Below, in pieces: positions 21,723-30,087 of a stretch of DNA of 64,000 nt. The notes under the pieces are model-generated. The model searched no databases. It saw only the letters and a list, made by a program, of their open reading frames with translations, and had not been told where the DNA came from. Made by a program: the position numbers and the translations under genes. Location of the stretch: contig QAMJ01000020.1 in assembly GCA_003150355.1 (NCBI GenBank), positions 1 through 64,000 on the forward strand. Direction: 5' to 3'. Source of the stretch: Clostridiales bacterium. Its GTDB lineage: Bacteria > Bacillota > Clostridia > Oscillospirales > Oscillospiraceae. Each line of letters starts with the position of its first letter. Within the stretch, counting starts at the first letter, position 1.

Positions 21723-23036
21723 TCAAACTGAGTTGATATTTGACGTAATATCTCTGACCGTTCCGGCCATCGACGGATCGTTTTTCAGCAGCTGCTCGAC
21801 CTTTCTTATGGAGCTCAGGACCGTTGCATGGTTCCTGTCCTCATAATGGGTGCCTATATCCTTGAGCGAAAGCCCGGTCAGCGAGCGCATCAGGTACATC
21901 GACACCTGCCTTGCCATAGTCATGTTCTTCGAGCGGTTCTGGCCGCGCAGATCCTCCTCCTTGAGGGAGTAGTACCTTGCCGTTTCGCGTATGATGATGT
22001 CCGGCGTCGGGGTGTAGGTGCCTATCCTTATGACGTCCTTTATCGCGCGCTTTACGGAGTCTATCGTTATAACGTCGTCCAGTATCTCCTTATAGGCTGT
22101 CAGGCGCTTTATAACGCCCTCAAGCTGCCTTATATTGGATGTTATGTTCGTCGCGATATATTCGACGGCGTCGTCCGAAAGAATGAGCCCGAGCTGCGCC
22201 GCCTTGTTGCGGGTGATCGCCATTCTCGTCTCAAGGTCGGGCGGCTGGATATCCGCCATCAGCCCCCACTCAAAGCGGGTGCGCAGACGGTCGTCGAGCT
22301 GCGCCATCTCCATCGGCGGCCGGTCGGAGGTGATGACTATCTGGTTGCCGGCTTCATAGATGTTGTTGAAGGTGTGGAAAAATTCCTCCTGCGTCCCCTG
22401 CTTGCCGGCGATGAACTGAATATCGTCCACCAGAAACAGGCTCACGTTTCTGTACTTTGTGCGGAACTCCTCCGCCTTGTTCTCTCTCAGGGACTTTACC
22501 ATCTGATTCGTGAACTCGTCGCCCTTTATATAAGCGATGGATTTCTCCGGCGACCTCGAGTGTATCTCCTGACCGATAGCGAGCAGCAGATGTGTCTTGC
22601 CGAGACCGGAGTTGCCGTAGATGAAGAGCGGGTTGTAGGCCTTGCCGGGGTTCTCTGCGACGGCTATTGCGGCGGCGTGGGCAAACTTGTTGGAGCTGCC
22701 GACGATGAAATTATCAAAGGTGTAGCCGTCCATTTCGGGCAGAGAGTTTTCAGACTTCTTCTTCAGCTCAAAGTCGTTCACCTCGTCTCCGGCGAGGACG
22801 AGCAGGTCAAAGTCGCACGCGAAGATATCGGACAGCACTGCCTTTATGCTCTCGCTGAAGCGGCTGTTTATAATGTTCCTCTTGAACTCCGTCGTCGTGT
22901 GCAGCACGAGCCTGCAATCCTCAATATCGACCGGGGTGCAGTCCGAGAACCAGGTGTTTATCGCGGTCGGCGTGAGCTGATTTGAGAGAATTTCAATGAC
23001 CTTATCCCATATATCGTTGAGTGAATTCATCCCCAT
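21723..23036 (-). CDS. dnaA: Chromosomal replication initiator DnaA
   Basis: AAA+ origin-binding protein. 437 residues: N-terminal domain I, short linker, AAA+ domain with Walker A GNSGLGKTHLL and Walker B LFLVDDIQFIAGK, sensor regions, and C-terminal helix-turn-helix with the DnaA signature DRNHATVLSSIRKVE. Start ATG 23036 follows GAGGT by about 9 bases; ATG 23030 is the alternative. Confidence 0.98.
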   Translation of the reverse strand: MGMNSLNDIWDKVIEILSNQLTPTAINTWFSDCTPVDIEDCRLVLHTTTEFKRNIINSRFSESIKAVLSDIFACDFDLLVLAGDEVNDFELKKKSENSLPEMDGYTFDNFIVGSSNKFAHAAAIAVAENPGKAYNPLFIYGNSGLGKTHLLLAIGQEIHSRSPEKSIAYIKGDEFTNQMVKSLRENKAEEFRTKYRNVSLFLVDDIQFIAGKQGTQEEFFHTFNNIYEAGNQIVITSDRPPMEMAQLDDRLRTRFEWGLMADIQPPDLETRMAITRNKAAQLGLILSDDAVEYIATNITSNIRQLEGVIKRLTAYKEILDDVITIDSVKRAIKDVIRIGTYTPTPDIIIRETARYYSLKEEDLRGQNRSKNMTMARQVSMYLMRSLTGLSLKDIGTHYEDRNHATVLSSIRKVEQLLKNDPSMAGTVRDITSNINSV

Positions 23037-23072
23037 AACGGTCTACCTCAATGGCGTATATTTAATCAATTT

Positions 23073-23101
23073 ATTATAACAGACCGCCACCTTTTTTTCA
23101 A
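23073..23101 (-). promoter_or_regulatory. dnaA promoter
   Basis: On the minus strand, -35 TTGAAA (23096-23101), 17-base spacer, -10 TATAAT (23073-23078), 36 bases upstream of the dnaA start. Confidence 0.75.
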
Positions 23102-23174
23102 GATTCAGCAAGAATTAAATTATAATAAAGAAGAAAAGACAGACGGATTTTCTTCTTTATTTCTAAATAAAGCA

Positions 23175-23204
23175 AAACGACCGCCGAGAAATCGGCGGTC
23201 GTTT
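23175..23204 (-). terminator. Intrinsic terminator of rpsB-tsf
   Basis: A perfect 13-bp stem (23175-23187 with 23192-23204) and a four-base loop, followed on the minus strand by TTGCTTTATTT. It lies just past the tsf stop, upstream of the dnaA promoter. Confidence 0.85.
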
Positions 23205-23227
23205 CAGTATTAAACTGTTTTGAAGGC

Positions 23228-24154
23228 TTACTTGCCCATGTTCATCTGGGCTGCGACCTCTGCTGCGAAGTCCTCTTCCTTCTTCTCAATGCCCTCACCC
23301 TTGGCGAAACGGACTGCGTCAACAAACTTGACGGAGCCGCCCAGAGCCTTTGCGGCGCTGGCGATATACTTCTCGACGGTCATGGAATTGTCCTTGACGA
23401 ACTCCTGCTGGAGCAGGCAGTTCTCTTCGTAGAACTTGTTCATCTTGCCCATGACGATCTTTTCCTTGACCTGCTGAGGCTTGGAAGCCATCTTCGGATC
23501 CTGATCCATGAGTGCGAGTGCAATCTTCTTTTCCTCAGCGAGAACGTCATCGGTGACGTCGCTCTTGTCCCAGAAGCGGGGATTCAGAGCAGCGATCTGC
23601 ATTGCGACGTCCTTGCCGATAGCGGTGGCGTCAATGCCGCCCTCAACAGCGAGGTTCACGAGCACGCCGATCTTGCCGCCTGCGTGAACGTAAGCGACGC
23701 TGGTGTTCTCGGCGTAGCGGACGAAGCGGCGGATCTGGAGATTCTCACCGATGGACATGACCTTCTCAGGCAGAGTCTCGGCGACGGTCAGGTTGGAGTT
23801 GGGGTACTTGCAGTTGAGGAGAGCCTCAACGTCTGCGGGATTGTCGTTGATGACAACATGGCAGATGTCCTTGACGAAGTTGACGAACGGCTCGCTCTTT
23901 GCGCAGAAGTCGGTCTCGCAGTTGACTTCGACGACAGCGCCGACGCCGCACTTGGGGCAGACGTCTGCATAAGCCATACCTTCAGCCGCGATGCGGCCGG
24001 CCTTCTTTGCGGCCTTAGCAAGGCCCTTCTCGCGCAGCCATTCGACTGCCTTATCCATATCGCCGTCGGTCTCGGTGAGGGCCTTCTTGCAGTCCATCAT
24101 GCCGACGTTGGTCATCTCGCGGAGAGTTTTAACATCCTGAGCGGTAAATGCCAT
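23228..24154 (-). CDS. tsf: Translation elongation factor Ts
   Basis: Guanine nucleotide exchange factor for EF-Tu. 308 residues, with N-terminal UBA-like domain (VKTLREMTNVGMMDCKKALTE), the family signature 1 region, and the C-terminal dimerisation domain. AGGAGG ribosome-binding site precedes ATG 24154. Second gene of rpsB-tsf. Confidence 0.98.
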   Translation of the reverse strand: MAFTAQDVKTLREMTNVGMMDCKKALTETDGDMDKAVEWLREKGLAKAAKKAGRIAAEGMAYADVCPKCGVGAVVEVNCETDFCAKSEPFVNFVKDICHVVINDNPADVEALLNCKYPNSNLTVAETLPEKVMSIGENLQIRRFVRYAENTSVAYVHAGGKIGVLVNLAVEGGIDATAIGKDVAMQIAALNPRFWDKSDVTDDVLAEEKKIALALMDQDPKMASKPQQVKEKIVMGKMNKFYEENCLLQQEFVKDNSMTVEKYIASAAKALGGSVKFVDAVRFAKGEGIEKKEEDFAAEVAAQMNMGK

Positions 24155-24199
24155 AATAATTTATCCTCCTGTTATGATTTGATACTTATTATTCATTAA

Positions 24200-24355
24200 A
24201 ATCTTCAATTTTAATGAAACCTTTTGAAGCCTGTAAAGGCCGTGCAAGGCACGGTTAGGCTTCAAAAGTCGTCTCATACGAAAACTACGCCGCTGCGGCG
24301 GCTATTAAAACATTTGATTAAAATCAAATGTTTTAATCAGTTTTCAGTATGAAAA
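24200..24355. repeat. Hairpin-rich rpsB-tsf intergenic region
   Basis: The 254-base gap contains a long stem TTTTGAAGCCT with AGGCTTCAAAA (about 24222-24268) enclosing CCGTG/CACGG, an imperfect stem TCATACGAAAACT with AGTTTTCAGTATGA (about 24274-24352), and within that AAAACATTTGATT with AATCAAATGTTTT (24306-24334). No ORF. It may attenuate or stabilise the rpsB-tsf message. Confidence 0.5.
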
Positions 24356-24408
24356 AAGGAGCAAAAGGCGGTCTGTTAGAGTCTGCCTGTCGCCCCTGCG
24401 TTTATTTA

Positions 24409-25149
24409 TTATTCCTCTGCTGCTTCGGCAGCTGCCTCTGCGGGAGCTTCCTCGACCTCTGCGTCTGCGCCCTGGCGGCCTTCCTGAACGGCGTTGGCCA
24501 TGGTGGCGGAGATCAGGCGGATGGCGCGGATAGCGTCATCGTTTGCGGGGATAACGTAATCGACCTCATCGGGATCGCAGTTGGTGTCGACGATAGCGAC
24601 GATGGGGATGTGCAGCTTGCGTGCTTCGGCGATGGCGTTGTGCTCCTTGCGGGGGTCAACGACGAACAGTGCGCCGGGGAGCTTCTTCATGTCCTTGACG
24701 CCGCCGAGGTACTTCTCGAGCTTTTCCATCTCGCCGAGGTGCTTCATGACTTCCTTCTTGGGCAGCATATCGAAGGTGCCGTCTTCCTGCATCTTCTTGA
24801 GCTGAGCAAGGCGGTCAACGCGGGTGCGCATGGTCTTGAAGTTGGTGAGCATGCCGCCGAGCCAACGGGCGTTGACATAGTACATACCGACGCGGGCAGC
24901 CTCTTCCTTGACTGCGTCCGCAGCCTGCTTCTTGGTGCCTACGAAGAGAACGGTCTGGCCGTTTGCGGCGAGATCGCGCACAAAGTCGTAAGCCTCTTCG
25001 AGCTTCTTGACGGTCTTCTGCAGGTCGATTATATAGATACCGTTACGCTCACAGTAAATATACTCGGCCATCTTGGGATTCCAGCGGCGGGTCTGGTGAC
25101 CGAAGTGGACACCGGCTTCCAGCAGCTGCTTCATGGATACTACTGACAT
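24409..25149 (-). CDS. rpsB: 30S ribosomal protein S2
   Basis: 246 residues with the S2 signatures ([22 protein letters not shown] at the N-terminus, and the central [19 protein letters not shown]) and an acidic alanine/glutamate-rich tail. GGAGG ribosome-binding site before ATG 25149. Confidence 0.98.
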   Translation of the reverse strand: MSVVSMKQLLEAGVHFGHQTRRWNPKMAEYIYCERNGIYIIDLQKTVKKLEEAYDFVRDLAANGQTVLFVGTKKQAADAVKEEAARVGMYYVNARWLGGMLTNFKTMRTRVDRLAQLKKMQEDGTFDMLPKKEVMKHLGEMEKLEKYLGGVKDMKKLPGALFVVDPRKEHNAIAEARKLHIPIVAIVDTNCDPDEVDYVIPANDDAIRAIRLISATMANAVQEGRQGADAEVEEAPAEAAAEAAEE

Positions 25150-25260
25150 TTCTTTTCCTCCGTAATTTGTTATTTTCCTCCGGGAACTTCAACCCCTCCA
25201 CCAAGCCCTGAACACAAGGCCACATGGGGGAAAGTCCATTCCCGTGCGAAATGCTCTGAT

Positions 25261-25289
25261 ATGATACCAGAATTGTTCCCGGATTGCAA
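25261..25289 (-). promoter_or_regulatory. rpsB-tsf promoter
   Basis: On the minus strand, -35 TTGCAA (25284-25289), 17-base spacer, -10 TATCAT (25261-25266). The roughly 105-base leader to rpsB could hold an autoregulatory S2 leader, but I recognise no defined class in it. Confidence 0.65.
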
Positions 25290-25356
25290 GGGCTTGAGTA
25301 CAATTTTTCAAAGTTTTTGGAAAAAATTTATACTCTTTTTGTTATCTGTCGCTTGA

Positions 25357-25478
25357 TTTATCCGTACGACTGTGGTATTATCCCTCTCGCTCACTCGGAG
25401 GGCAAGCCGTTCACATGTGGAAACGACGAGCCGGATAAGGTGGCAGGCTGAAACGCCCGCTTCTTATCCGGTTTTTTT
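25357..25478 (+). ncRNA. Candidate riboswitch with intrinsic terminator upstream of MATE gene (guanidine-IV/mepA-like context)
   Basis: The segment TTATCCG (25358-25364) can pair with CGGATAA (25432-25438), closing a domain that contains a CCCTC/GAGGG hairpin (25382-25402) and a second, weaker arm (about 25406-25427). The same CCGGATAAG (25431-25439) alternatively pairs with CTTATCCGG (25463-25471) to form a strong terminator followed by seven T residues (25472-25478). This mutually exclusive pairing is classic riboswitch architecture. Guanidine-IV (mepA motif) riboswitches are reported upstream of MATE genes in Clostridia, so that class is the leading guess; I could not check its consensus here. 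Confidence 0.6.
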
Positions 25479-25514
25479 ACGTCGGTGCCGCACAATAATG
25501 CTGCGGCACCGACG
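25479..25514 (+). other. Second strong hairpin in the MATE leader
   Basis: ACGTCGGTGCCGCA pairs perfectly with TGCGGCACCGACGT around a short AT-rich loop, immediately after the riboswitch terminator. It has no good T-tract. It may protect the 5' end of the processed mRNA; its role is unknown. Confidence 0.6.
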
Positions 25515-25555
25515 TGATAGCTGTTTTATTGTAGAGCTGTATTTGGAGGAACGAT

Positions 25556-26884
25556 ATGGATCTTATAAACGACAAGCTCAGTAAAATCTATCTGAAATAT
25601 CTCGCCGCCGCTTTCGGCAGCGCGTTCATGGGCAGCGTATTCGGCCTCGTCGATATGGTCATGGTCGGGCAGTACCACGGACCGGAGGGCTCGGCGGCGA
25701 TGGGCGTTATCGCGCCGGTCTGGAATATTGTCTATAGCTTCGGTCTCCTCGCCGGTATCGGCGGGTCGGTTCTCTTCAGCGTCGCCAAGGGCAGCGACGG
25801 CCACGGCGAGCGCCCGGCGAACGCCTACTTTACCGGCTCTGTTATCTTCGGCGGTATTATCGCGCTGCTGCTCTGGGTCGGGCTGTGGCTCTTCGAGGTG
25901 CCGCTGCTGCGTCTCTTCGGCGCGAACGACGCGCTGCTGCCGCTCTGCCGGCGCTATCTTATTCCGGTCAAGTTCACCGTCCCGTTCTATCCGTTCTCGA
26001 CGCTGCTGTCCTCCTTCCTGCGCAATGACGGCAACCCCGCTCTTGCGACAAAGTCGGTGCTGTTCGGCGGGATATTCAACGTTTTCGGCGATTACTTCTT
26101 TGTTTTCACGCTTGATATGGGCATTTTAGGCGCGGGACTTGCGACGGCGATGGGCGTTTGCATGTCCGTATTCATGATGCTGACGCACTTCCGCTCCCCT
26201 ATAAATACGATGCGCTTTGTAGCGGTCCCGCGTCTGCCGGAGATGTTCGGCAAAATCGCCGCAAACGGCTTTTCAAGCTTCATTATCGATATCGCCATGG
26301 GTGTGCTCACCATGCTCTTCAACCGCCAGATCATGCGGTATCTCGGCTCGGATGATCTTGCGGTCTATGCCGTCATCGTCAACATCAGCACCTTTGTGCA
26401 GTGCTGCGCCTACGGCGTCGGTCAGGCGGCGCAGCCGATAATTTCGCAGAACTACGGTGCCGGGCGCTCCGACCGTGTGTCGCTGCTCCTGCGATATTCT
26501 CTGATAAGCTGCGCGGCTATCAGCGCGGCGTGGACGGCGGCAGTCATTGCTCTGCCGAACGGATTTATAAGACTCTTCATGACGCCGACCGAAGCAGTCC
26601 TCGCCATCGCCCCGGCAATCATGCGCATATATGCCGTTTCCTTCCTGCTGCTGCCATATAATGTGTTTTCCACATATTATTTTCAGGCAATGCTTAGACC
26701 CGGTACATCGGTCATTATCTCCGTCTCGCGCGGAATAGTCATCAGCGGCGCGCTCATAATGCTTCTGCCGCTCATCCTCGGCAGCAATTCCGTATGGTTT
26801 GCGATGCCTATAGCCGAAGCGGTAACTGCGGTATATGTCACGGCGTCGATAGTACGGGTACAGAAAGCTTTCCAAAAGCCCTAA
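25556..26884 (+). CDS. MATE-family efflux transporter (MepA-like)
   Basis: Cation-coupled multidrug/toxin exporter of the MATE family. 442 residues with two homologous six-helix halves; the N-terminal half includes FGLVDMVMVGQYHG, and the second half repeats the pattern (about residues 235-440). GGAGG ribosome-binding site 6 bases before ATG. Placed behind a terminator-controlled leader, so the substrate is probably related to the ligand of that RNA. Confidence 0.93.
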   Translation: MDLINDKLSKIYLKYLAAAFGSAFMGSVFGLVDMVMVGQYHGPEGSAAMGVIAPVWNIVYSFGLLAGIGGSVLFSVAKGSDGHGERPANAYFTGSVIFGGIIALLLWVGLWLFEVPLLRLFGANDALLPLCRRYLIPVKFTVPFYPFSTLLSSFLRNDGNPALATKSVLFGGIFNVFGDYFFVFTLDMGILGAGLATAMGVCMSVFMMLTHFRSPINTMRFVAVPRLPEMFGKIAANGFSSFIIDIAMGVLTMLFNRQIMRYLGSDDLAVYAVIVNISTFVQCCAYGVGQAAQPIISQNYGAGRSDRVSLLLRYSLISCAAISAAWTAAVIALPNGFIRLFMTPTEAVLAIAPAIMRIYAVSFLLLPYNVFSTYYFQAMLRPGTSVIISVSRGIVISGALIMLLPLILGSNSVWFAMPIAEAVTAVYVTASIVRVQKAFQKP

Positions 26885-26974
26885 TGTTAGTTCGTTGTAA
26901 ATTGACTTTTCCCTTATGAAGTGTTAGAATGTTCACAAGCGAGTACATTCTATTAAGAATAAGGAAGTGGTATT

Positions 26975-28252
26975 TTGAAGCTTACACCTGAACAGCAGGC
27001 CATGCTCAACGGCGAAAAGGGCGAAACCATGGCCAAGGTCGTCAAGACCCTTGTCATGTACGGCGACGCTTTCGGCGCGGAGCGCATGGTTCCCGTCACC
27101 AGCAAGTATGGCCACACGGTCATATCCTTCGGTCTCAAGGCAATAAAGCCCGTCTATGAGCTGTACGATCAGCTTATCGATGCCGGCCTCACCAGCGCGC
27201 AGAAGTTCACCGCAGATCCCAGACCCATTGACGACAATATCCCCACCTCCCTGCTTGAGGACATCGTCTTCAAGAAGATAATGTACACCCATCAGGCAAG
27301 CTATGAAGAGCAGCTCAAGAAGCTCGGCATCAAGGGCGAAGATGATTATACCTGCACCTGCTATATGGACGAGGTCGGCAACAAGCCCGCAAAGGGCGAG
27401 GTACTTTCCTGGGCGGAATCCTCCGCTGTCGTGTATGCAAACTCCGTCCTCGGCGCGCGCTGCAACCGCAACTCCGGCATTATCGAGCTCATGGGCTCCG
27501 TCGCGGGCTTTGTCCCCGAGTTCGGCCTGCTGACCGATGAGGGACGCAAGGCGACTTGGATCATCGAGGTCAAGTGCGAGAAGAAGCCCGAGGCGCAGCT
27601 TCTCGGCTCCGCCATCGGCATGAAGGTCATGGAAGAAGTGCCGTACATAAAAGGGCTTGATAAGTGGCTCGACACCGAGCTTACCGACGGTGTGTGCGCC
27701 TATCTCAAGGACTTCGGCGCGGCGACCGCATCGAACGGCTCCGTCGGCCTGTACCATATCGAGAACCTAACTCCCGAAGCCAAGGAGCAGGGCGAAGCGC
27801 TCATCAAAGAAGGCGCGCAGGTCTACGTCATTGACGATGCGGAGCTTGAGCGCGTCAAGGCAAGCTATCCCATTATCTGGAAAAACAAGGACGCAAAGCC
27901 AGAGCTGTGCTTCGTCGGCTGCCCGCACATGAGCGTGCAGCAGCTCAAGGACTGGACGGACGCGATAGAAGAAAAGCTGCGCGCAAACGGCCTGAGCAAG
28001 GTCACCGTACCCACCGTGTTCACTGCCGCACCCGCTGTCATCAAGGCTCTCGAAGGCACGGTGTATCTCGATAAGCTCGCCACCTACGGCGTTGTCGTCA
28101 GCTACATCTGCCCGCTGATGTATATGAACAATCCTCTCTGCAAGAAGAAGGCTGTCATTACCTGCTCCAACAAGCTGCGCACCTACACCAGCGCGAGGTA
28201 TTATACCGAGGCCGAAATTCTTGACATCATCACCGGCAAGGAGGGTAAATAA
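26975..28252 (+). CDS. Aconitase X catalytic (large) subunit
   Basis: Large subunit of aconitase X (formerly DUF521), an iron-sulfur hydro-lyase family whose characterised bacterial members include cis-3-hydroxy-L-proline dehydratase and whose archaeal members include mevalonate-5-phosphate dehydratase. 425 residues, starting MKLTPEQQAMLNGEKGET from TTG 26975 with AAGGA upstream. Cysteines for a cluster appear in YTCTCYMDE, GARCNRNSG and ICPLMYMNNPLC regions. It overlaps the small-subunit start by 1 base (TAATG). The substrate cannot be assigned from sequence. Confidence 0.9.
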   Translation: MKLTPEQQAMLNGEKGETMAKVVKTLVMYGDAFGAERMVPVTSKYGHTVISFGLKAIKPVYELYDQLIDAGLTSAQKFTADPRPIDDNIPTSLLEDIVFKKIMYTHQASYEEQLKKLGIKGEDDYTCTCYMDEVGNKPAKGEVLSWAESSAVVYANSVLGARCNRNSGIIELMGSVAGFVPEFGLLTDEGRKATWIIEVKCEKKPEAQLLGSAIGMKVMEEVPYIKGLDKWLDTELTDGVCAYLKDFGAATASNGSVGLYHIENLTPEAKEQGEALIKEGAQVYVIDDAELERVKASYPIIWKNKDAKPELCFVGCPHMSVQQLKDWTDAIEEKLRANGLSKVTVPTVFTAAPAVIKALEGTVYLDKLATYGVVVSYICPLMYMNNPLCKKKAVITCSNKLRTYTSARYYTEAEILDIITGKEGK

Positions 28253-28692
28253 TGAAGCAGTTCAAAGGACGCGTTATAGTCCCCGGCACCTGCACAGCAG
28301 AAGCGCTCGTCAGCCACGGCGGCTTCAATACTCTTGCAAGCTACCAGATGGCGCTGATGTTCGGAGATAAGAAGGTCAAGTGCGGCGACCAGAATAACCC
28401 CGATATCTATAAGCAGCCCATGATCGGCAAGGCGCTGTGCCTGCCGCAGACCATCGGCTCCACCACCGGCGGCATGGTGCTCTATACCGCCTGCTCCGTC
28501 GGCAAGCAGCCGGCCTGCATGCTTTTCAGCATGCCGATAGACTCTCTCGCCGCCTCCGGTGCTATCCTCGGCGATGTCTGGACGGACGCCAAAATGCCCG
28601 TTGTCGATATGCTCGGCGAGGAATTTCTTGACTATGTCAAGACCGGCATGACCGTCACCGTCGGAGATGACGGAGTCGTCACTGTCGAATAA
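28252..28692 (+). CDS. Aconitase X swivel-domain (small) subunit
   Basis: Small subunit (formerly DUF126) that forms the mobile swivel domain closing over the large-subunit active site. 146 residues: KGRVIVPGTCTAEALVSHGG, then the conserved LPQTIGSTTGGMVLY segment. The separate small subunit, rather than a fused protein, is one of the two known arrangements. Followed by an intrinsic terminator. Confidence 0.9.
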   Translation: MKQFKGRVIVPGTCTAEALVSHGGFNTLASYQMALMFGDKKVKCGDQNNPDIYKQPMIGKALCLPQTIGSTTGGMVLYTACSVGKQPACMLFSMPIDSLAASGAILGDVWTDAKMPVVDMLGEEFLDYVKTGMTVTVGDDGVVTVE

Positions 28693-28711
28693 GCTTTGAT
28701 CTCATAACAAT

Positions 28712-28750
28712 ACCGGCGATCCGTGGAAAACGGATAGCCGGTTTTATTTT
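28712..28750 (+). terminator. Intrinsic terminator after aconitase X
   Basis: ACCGGC-ATCCGT pairs with ACGGAT-GCCGGT across a short loop, followed by TTTATTTT. It also separates the convergent serS gene. Confidence 0.85.
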
Positions 28751-28762
28751 AAGGAAATTCAA

Positions 28763-30067
28763 TTACTTCTTGGGGATGAGAACCTCGGTTCCGCCCATGT
28801 AGGGACGCAGGACTTCGGGGATAGTCACGCTGCCGTCGGCCTGAAGGTGATTTTCAAGGAAAGCGATGAGCATACGCGGGGGCGCAACGACGGTGTTGTT
28901 GAGAGTGTGCGGCAGATACATCTTGCCGTCCTCACCCTTGACGCGCATCTTGAGACGGCGCGCCTGAGCATCGCCGAGGTTGGAGCAGGAGCAGACCTCA
29001 AAGTACTTCTTCTGTCTGGGCGACCAGGCTTCAATGTCGCAGGACTTGACCTTGAGGTCGGCCAGATCACCGGAGCAGCATTCGAGCTGACGCACGGGTA
29101 TCTCCATGCTGCGGAACAGCTCCACGGAGAAGCGCCACATCTTCTCATACCATGTCATGGAATCCTCAGGCTTGCAGACGACGACCATTTCCTGCTTTTC
29201 AAACTGGTGGATACGGTAAACGCCGCGCTCCTCAATGCCGTGCGCGCCCTTTTCCTTTCTGAAGCAGGGGCTATAGCTGGTGAGGGTCTGGGGAAGCTTG
29301 TCCTCAGGAATGATCTGGTCGATGAACTTGCCTATCATGGAGTGCTCGCTGGTGCCGATGAGGTAGAGGTCTTCGCCCTCAATTTTATACATCATCGCGT
29401 CCATTTCGGTCTGACTCATAACGCCCTCAACAACGTTGCCATGGATCATGAACGGCGGGATGCAGTAGGTGAAGCCCTTGTTTATCATGAAGTCGCGCGC
29501 ATAGGCGAGAACTGCGGAGTGCAGACGTGCAATGTCGCCCATGAGATAATAGAAGCCGTTGCCGGAGACGCGGCCTGCGGCGTCCATATCGATGCCGTTG
29601 AAGCTCTCCATTATCTCAGTATGATAGGGAATATCGAAATCGGGGACGACGGGCTCACCGAAGCGCTGGACCTCAACGTTTGCGCTGTCATCCGGGCCGA
29701 TGGGAACGGAGGGATCGATGATGTTCGGAATGGTCAGCATGATCTCATGGATGCGCTTTGCGTAGTCCTCCTCGAGACCTTCAAGCTCAGTGAGCCGGTC
29801 GGCCTGAGCCTTGACCTGAGCCTTGACCTTTTCGGCCTCTTCAAGCTTCGAGGGGTCCTTCTTCGCCTGCCCCATGAGCATACCGATCTGTTTGGAGAGG
29901 GCGTTGCGGCTTGCGCGCAGATCGCTTGCCTCGGTTATGGCCGCGCGGTTCTTCGCATCGAGGTCGAGAAGCTCATCCACGAGGGGGAGCTTTGCGTCCT
30001 GAAACTTCTTTTTGATGTTCTCTTTTACTGCGTCGGGGTTTTCTCTTATGAACTTAATGTCGAGCAT
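28763..30067 (-). CDS. serS: Seryl-tRNA synthetase
   Basis: Class II aminoacyl-tRNA synthetase. 434 residues: N-terminal antiparallel coiled coil (about 30-105), then class II motif 2 (SYSPCFRKEKGAHGIEERGVYRIHQFEK) and motif 3 (NNTVVAPPRMLIAFLENH). The gap to parB is 20 bases. No T-box leader is present at its start. Confidence 0.98.
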   Translation of the reverse strand: MLDIKFIRENPDAVKENIKKKFQDAKLPLVDELLDLDAKNRAAITEASDLRASRNALSKQIGMLMGQAKKDPSKLEEAEKVKAQVKAQADRLTELEGLEEDYAKRIHEIMLTIPNIIDPSVPIGPDDSANVEVQRFGEPVVPDFDIPYHTEIMESFNGIDMDAAGRVSGNGFYYLMGDIARLHSAVLAYARDFMINKGFTYCIPPFMIHGNVVEGVMSQTEMDAMMYKIEGEDLYLIGTSEHSMIGKFIDQIIPEDKLPQTLTSYSPCFRKEKGAHGIEERGVYRIHQFEKQEMVVVCKPEDSMTWYEKMWRFSVELFRSMEIPVRQLECCSGDLADLKVKSCDIEAWSPRQKKYFEVCSCSNLGDAQARRLKMRVKGEDGKMYLPHTLNNTVVAPPRMLIAFLENHLQADGSVTIPEVLRPYMGGTEVLIPKK

Positions 30068-30087
30068 TTTTGTTATCTCCCAATTAT

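Noticed and set aside
21828..22985. 385-residue open frame on the plus strand
   Set aside because: Antisense to dnaA.
25225..25245. RNase P RNA core, from GGGGAAAGTCC
   Set aside because: Only one short match; the rest of the P4 and specificity-domain conserved segments are absent and the stretch is the rpsB leader.
25390..25450. Cyclic-di-GMP (GEMM-I) riboswitch, from the GGGCAA and GACGA segments
   Set aside because: The conserved GEMM core strings and receptor helix are missing, and the MATE context fits a guanidine-type class better.
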